A model generated the notes under the pieces. The model was given only the letters and a program-made list of their open reading frames with translations. It did no database searches and was not told the origin of the DNA. The translations under genes were made by a program, and so were the position numbers. 33,235 bases of DNA from the NCBI GenBank assembly GCA_007117775.1, contig SKFX01000071.1, positions 1-33,235 on the forward strand. The letters run 5' to 3'. Below, piece after piece: positions 30,257 through 33,235 of the stretch. This DNA is from Ilumatobacteraceae bacterium. Its GTDB lineage: Bacteria; Actinomycetota; Acidimicrobiia; Acidimicrobiales; Ilumatobacteraceae. Numbering within the stretch: position 1 is the first letter of the stretch; each line of letters starts with the position of its first letter.

Positions 30257-31386
30257 CGCAGCACGATCTCGGTCCATTCCTCGATCCAGTCGGCCCGATC
30301 GGTCTCGATCAGGTCGGCATCCACGGTGTACGGATCGGCGGGGATGATGGCATGGTCGACGAACTCGGTGGGCAACTCGATCCCGTCGACGGCCGGATAG
30401 ACGAACAGGGTCAGGGGCAGAGCGGACTGGAACTCAGCTGACACCAAGAAATCCAGCAGGCGGCGAGCACCGTTCGGATTGTCGGTACCGCGCAGGATGC
30501 CGGCGAACTCGACCTGTCGCAGACAGGTCTGCTCGATGACTCCCGTCGGGGCCTCAGCCAAGGGCTCGGGGGCGAAGATCACCTCGGCCGGTGGGCTCGA
30601 CCCGTAACTCACCACCAGCGGGCGATCGCCACCGCCGGCGTGGGTGAAGCGTTCGTAATAGGCCTCGGTCCAGCCGTCGGTGACCGCGACACCATTGGCG
30701 CGCAGATCGGCCCAGTACTGCGGCCAGTCCTCGCCGAAGGCTGCCACGGTCGCAGCGAGGAAGGCGAGCCCCGGCGATGAGGAGGCCGGATTCTGCACCA
30801 CCAGCAGATCGGCGTATGCCTCCTCGGTGAGGTCGCTGAGCGATGCCGGTGCTTCGAGGTCGCGCTCGGCGAACCAGCCGAGATCGACATTGACGCAGAC
30901 ATCACCGTAGGTCACCGGTGTAGCGATGCCGCCCGGCGCACCGGTGCGCAGCCGATCTGGGATCGCCGATGCATCGGCGGGGGTGTATGCCTCGAGGACC
31001 TCGGCCTCGATGGCGCGCGAGATGAATGTGTTGTCGATCCCCCAGATCACATCACCTTCGGGGTTGCCGGCGGTGAGCGCCGCTTTGGACACCATGGTCC
31101 CGGTATCGCCGGCGATCAGGATCTCGACGTCGATCCCGGTCTGTGCGCTGAACGATTCGAGCGCGGAGTTGAGATCGGTGTCGGCCACCGGGAACGACTC
31201 ATAGGCAACGAGCGTGACCGTCGAGCTGGCATCGTCGACGAGCACGTCATCGACGACATCGGGCTCTTCGGCGTCATCGGCGTTCGAGCAGGCAGCCGCC
31301 ATGAGCGCAACGGCGGTGAGGATCGCGACCGAGCGGACATGGGAGCGGACATGGGAGCGGGAACGGGAGGTGGGCGAGGTGGTCAT
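30253..31386 (-). CDS. thiB: Thiamine ABC transporter, substrate-binding lipoprotein
   Basis: Extracellular thiamine/TPP-binding protein of the type 2 periplasmic-binding fold. The 377-residue protein has a basic N-terminus with a duplicated RSHVRSHVRS, a hydrophobic stretch and the lipobox MAAAC (Cys33). An acidic linker of about 25 residues leads to the binding domain, which begins VTLVAYESFPVADTDLNSAL. GNPEGDVIWGIDNTFISRA and TPVTYGDVCVNVDLGWF are typical of ThiB/TbpA. LVVQNPASSSPGLAFLAATV is shared with the family. I chose the ATG at 31386 because AAAGGAA lies about 9 nt upstream, and the start is 10 nt after the thiN stop. Second gene of the TPP-regulated operon. Confidence 0.92.
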   Translation of the reverse strand: MTTSPTSRSRSHVRSHVRSVAILTAVALMAAACSNADDAEEPDVVDDVLVDDASSTVTLVAYESFPVADTDLNSALESFSAQTGIDVEILIAGDTGTMVSKAALTAGNPEGDVIWGIDNTFISRAIEAEVLEAYTPADASAIPDRLRTGAPGGIATPVTYGDVCVNVDLGWFAERDLEAPASLSDLTEEAYADLLVVQNPASSSPGLAFLAATVAAFGEDWPQYWADLRANGVAVTDGWTEAYYERFTHAGGGDRPLVVSYGSSPPAEVIFAPEPLAEAPTGVIEQTCLRQVEFAGILRGTDNPNGARRLLDFLVSAEFQSALPLTLFVYPAVDGIELPTEFVDHAIIPADPYTVDADLIETDRADWIEEWTEIVLR

Positions 31387-31396
31387 CGGGTTCCTT

Positions 31397-32089
31397 TCAT
31401 CGGTTCGGTGGGGGTGGTTCGGCATTGACGAAGACGCACAGGACGCCGTTGCGGACCTCGACGCGCACCGGTGATGCGGTGGTCACATTGGACACCCCGA
31501 CCCCCGACAGCGCCTCGAGGTCGGTGTCCTCGAGCTCCCAGCGGGTGCCGGTGATCGAGACACCCTCGCAGCGGCCATGCAGCGCCAGCAGCGAGATCGT
31601 GGTGCCCACCGAGATCGGGATCGATTGTCGGGCTGGGCCGTGGAGGAGGTGGAGGTGTTGTCCACCCCAGATGCATTCGAGCTGCTCAGCCGCGGTCAGC
31701 GCCGGATCGCCCAACGAACCGATCGCGGCGATGGTGTGGTCGAGGCGGTCACCGCCACCAGCGATCAGCACGATGCGCGCCGGGTGCAGACCGAGCGCAT
31801 GACGGACGGCGAGTTCGGTGTCGGTCAGGTCCTTATCGGGCGAATGTCGGACCACTTGGCTGTGACGGCGCGCCCATTCGAGGCCCTCGGTGGTGATCGA
31901 GTCCAGATCACCGATGACCACATCGGGTTCGATACCGGCGGCGAGCGCATGGTCGAGTCCACCATCGGCTGCGATGACCACTGCCGCATCGGGGATCGCT
32001 GCGACGGCCACTGCATCGAGCGGCGCTGCCCCGGTGATGACGACAGCGCAGTCGATGGCGGTGTCGTCGGTTCGGGCTGTGTCGCTCAT
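31397..32089 (-). CDS. thiN: Thiamine pyrophosphokinase (thiamine diphosphokinase)
   Basis: Transfers pyrophosphate from ATP to thiamine, making the active cofactor TPP directly from imported thiamine. The 230-residue protein shows the TPK family motifs in order: IAADGGLDHALAAGIEPDVVIGD near 39, GDLDSI at about 60, DKDLTDTELAVRHAL near 84, and GGGDRLDHTIAAIGSL near 110. The C-terminal beta-sandwich contains GVSNVTTASPVRVEVRNGVLCVF. The ATG is 4 nt after a GGAGGG ribosome-binding site that lies in the 3' end of the TPP riboswitch. First gene of the operon with the ThiBPQ importer, a classic salvage arrangement. IlvB in this window is itself a TPP enzyme. Confidence 0.95.
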   Translation of the reverse strand: MSDTARTDDTAIDCAVVITGAAPLDAVAVAAIPDAAVVIAADGGLDHALAAGIEPDVVIGDLDSITTEGLEWARRHSQVVRHSPDKDLTDTELAVRHALGLHPARIVLIAGGGDRLDHTIAAIGSLGDPALTAAEQLECIWGGQHLHLLHGPARQSIPISVGTTISLLALHGRCEGVSITGTRWELEDTDLEALSGVGVSNVTTASPVRVEVRNGVLCVFVNAEPPPPNR

Positions 32090-32093
32090 CGTC

Positions 32094-32185
32094 CCTCCGC
32101 CGGCATTATCCGGATCAGGTTCATGGGTCGGTGGCGGCAGCCACCCTCTCAGCCTGTTGGTCCCACAAGCTCCCCGGTCGGTCTC
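32094..32185 (-). promoter_or_regulatory. TPP riboswitch controlling thiN-thiBPQ
   Basis: On minus the THI-box elements are clear: GGGGAGC (32169-32175), CTGAGAGGG (32144-32152) and CTGATCCGGATAATGC (32103-32118), ending in GGCGGAGGGACG before the ATG at 32089. The GGAGGG at its 3' end is the thiN ribosome-binding site. TPP binding should therefore hide it and block translation, with no separate terminator needed. 5' and 3' limits are approximate. Confidence 0.93.
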
Positions 32186-32193
32186 GTCATCTC

Positions 32194-32218
32194 ACCATAG
32201 CGTGCCCCCATGGCACGC
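32194..32218 (-). promoter_or_regulatory. thi operon -10 element and adjoining hairpin
   Basis: TATGGT (32194-32199, minus) lies about 8 nt before the riboswitch. Directly upstream, GCGTGCC (32200-32206) and GGCACGC (32212-32218) form a perfect 7-bp inverted repeat with a 5-nt loop, 26 nt past the surE stop. The hairpin may be a U-less surE terminator or an operator in the -10/-35 spacer. Confidence 0.4.
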
Positions 32219-32243
32219 CCACTGCAATGGCGCGCCCCGGGAT

Positions 32244-33071
32244 TCAGGACCGTGCAACGAGTGTGTCGAGGCAGGTGGTGACCCCGTCGAGGTCGGGTCG
32301 CGATTCGGCCATCAGGCGTGACAGGTAGGTCACTGAGATGTAATCGCGTTCGATGAGGCCACCGTCGGTGTCGGCCGCGAGGGGTTCGGGTTCACCCCAC
32401 GACATCGCCACGGTGTACGCCTCCTCATGGCCGAGGATCGGCTCGAGGCGGGCCGTGGCCATCGCCCGCGGCGGACGATCGCCGACTGTGCCGAATCGCC
32501 AACCGGCGATCTCGTCGATCGGGAGATTCGGGACGTTGAGGTTCACCACCACCGGCTCAGTGGGCTGCTTCGCGATGAACGCTTCGGTGAAGACCGCGGC
32601 CACTTCGGCTGCGGACTCCCAACGTTGGTTGATCAGCATCTCGTCCCAGCCCTGGCCCTCGACACCGAAACCGGTCACGGCCTGGCTGACGGCGATCCCG
32701 CTGATCCCGCCGTTGCGCGCCGTCAGACACGCACCGATGGTGCCCGAGTGATATACGGACCGTCCGACATTGGCACCCGGGTTGATTCCCGAGACGACCA
32801 GATCGAAACCGGCGCCGAAGGCGCCGAGGCGAGCGAACATCGTGCACAGACCGGGAGGGCCGTTGACCGTCCACACCTCGTCGACGCCGTCGATGGTGGC
32901 GCGTCGGACCTCGGGTTGGATGAGATGCAGGGCCCCGAGGGCAGCACTCGCGCCCGAGTACTCGCGGTCGGGTGCCACAACGACCACCTCACCGAGATGG
33001 CCGATGGCACGCGCCAGCAGGTGCAGGCCGATCGAGTCGACACCGTCATCGTTGGTCACCAGAATGCGCAT
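32244..33071 (-). CDS. surE: 5'/3'-nucleotidase SurE
   Basis: Metal-dependent nucleoside 5'-monophosphate phosphatase (also exopolyphosphatase in some species), cytoplasmic. The N-terminal MRILVTNDDGVDSIGLHLLA holds the metal-binding Asp pair. APDREYSGASAAL near 35, VNGPPGLCTMFA near 70, SGINPGANVGRSVYHSGTIGA near 93 and VVNLNVPN near 170 complete the family set. About 275 residues, normal. The ATG at 33071 gives the canonical start; a GTG two codons upstream (33077) is possible. It is upstream of the thi operon on the same strand, but the thi promoter and riboswitch lie between, so it is probably a separate unit. Confidence 0.94.
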   Translation of the reverse strand: MRILVTNDDGVDSIGLHLLARAIGHLGEVVVVAPDREYSGASAALGALHLIQPEVRRATIDGVDEVWTVNGPPGLCTMFARLGAFGAGFDLVVSGINPGANVGRSVYHSGTIGACLTARNGGISGIAVSQAVTGFGVEGQGWDEMLINQRWESAAEVAAVFTEAFIAKQPTEPVVVNLNVPNLPIDEIAGWRFGTVGDRPPRAMATARLEPILGHEEAYTVAMSWGEPEPLAADTDGGLIERDYISVTYLSRLMAESRPDLDGVTTCLDTLVARS

Positions 33072-33142
33072 CCACACTGCCTACCAGCACATCGGAGCGA
33101 TTCAGGTGACGCGCTGGTGAACTCGCAGGGATCAACCCGCCC

Positions 33143-33179
33143 GACAGCACTGCGGACATCCATGTCACAGAGTGCTGTC
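33143..33179. promoter_or_regulatory. Inverted and direct repeats, candidate operator between surE and the next gene
   Basis: GACAGCACT (33143-33151) and AGTGCTGTC (33171-33179) are a perfect 9-bp inverted repeat 19 nt apart. Nested inside is GACAT-CC-ATGTC (33155-33166), and TGTCACA occurs at 33163-33169 and again at 33176-33182. The cluster ends 11 bp before an ATG on plus and about 70 bp from surE. It looks like a regulator-binding region. No known box is recognised. Confidence 0.55.
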
Positions 33180-33190
33180 ACACTGGGTGA

Positions 33191-33235
33191 ATGTCTGGGG
33201 AACTGCCGCTGCCGTCGTCACCGTCACCGTCACCG
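33191..33235 (+). CDS. Possible start of a plus-strand gene (cut by window edge)
   Basis: ATG at 33191 opens a frame to the window end encoding MSGELPLPSSPSPSP, with a (TCACCG) hexamer repeated three times at the edge. The Ser/Pro-rich start could be a disordered N-terminus. It is divergent from surE with a repeat-rich region between. Too little is present to identify a product or be sure it is coding. Confidence 0.3.
   Translation, partial: MSGELPLPSSPSPSP

Overview
The window is high-GC DNA from a free-living actinobacterium. Codon use is strongly GC-ending, several proteins carry poly-threonine linkers, and many genes have a TAnnnT -10 hexamer only 6-9 nt before the ATG, which suggests leaderless transcripts. 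The gene content (coproporphyrin-type heme genes, HelD, a PAC2 protein, actinobacterial-type SerC, a WXG100-like protein) fits Actinobacteria. My best guess within them is Acidimicrobiia, but that is an inference. I found no rRNA, tRNA, CRISPR array, insertion sequence or phage gene. The region looks like chromosomal backbone rich in cofactor and amino-acid metabolism.

Layout. (1) 1-1227, minus: a lipoprotein-type sortase with a run of 22 threonines, followed by the 5' part of lnt. (2) 1306-4688, minus: a tight hemE-hemH-hemY operon for late heme synthesis, divergent from a HelD-type RNA polymerase-associated helicase (4802-6937, plus). (3) 6954-8121, minus: a DtxR/MntR-family metalloregulator with an unusual metal-ligand set and a secreted or anchored protein of unknown function. 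(4) 8122-11837: a regulatory region with 13-bp tandem repeats, a candidate promoter, a 16-codon branched-chain leader peptide and an intrinsic terminator (an attenuator), then ilvB-ilvN-ilvC. (5) 11902-13215: metY. (6) 13245-17355: a PAC2 protein and serC on minus, divergent from an aspartate-type aminotransferase across a perfect inverted repeat that contains both start regions, then a DUF368/PopT undecaprenyl-phosphate translocase overlapping the aminotransferase tail to tail. (7) 17481-18791: a CNNM/CorC-type membrane protein.

(8) 18730-21796, minus: cobO-cobU-cobT-cobS plus a candidate 49-aa small gene. This set makes adenosylcobalamin from salvaged corrinoid. Divergent from it (21917-25794, plus) lie a cobalamin riboswitch, a hairpin that sequesters the ribosome-binding site, btuF-btuC-btuD, and a co-transcribed gene of unknown function. 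(9) 25812-27934, minus: a WXG100-like small helical protein translationally coupled to a 615-aa helical protein, a possible orphan type VII secretion-related pair. (10) 28003-32185, minus: a TPP riboswitch, thiamine pyrophosphokinase, and a ThiB-ThiP-ThiQ thiamine importer. (11) 32244-33071, minus: surE. The last 150 bases hold a candidate operator and the start of a plus-strand gene.

The common theme is uptake and activation of vitamins (B12, thiamine) under riboswitch control, beside heme and branched-chain/sulfur amino-acid synthesis. The least explained parts are the WXG100-like pair, the unknown gene coupled to btuD, the small ORF after cobS, the metalloregulator's altered metal site, and several inverted repeats in promoter regions.
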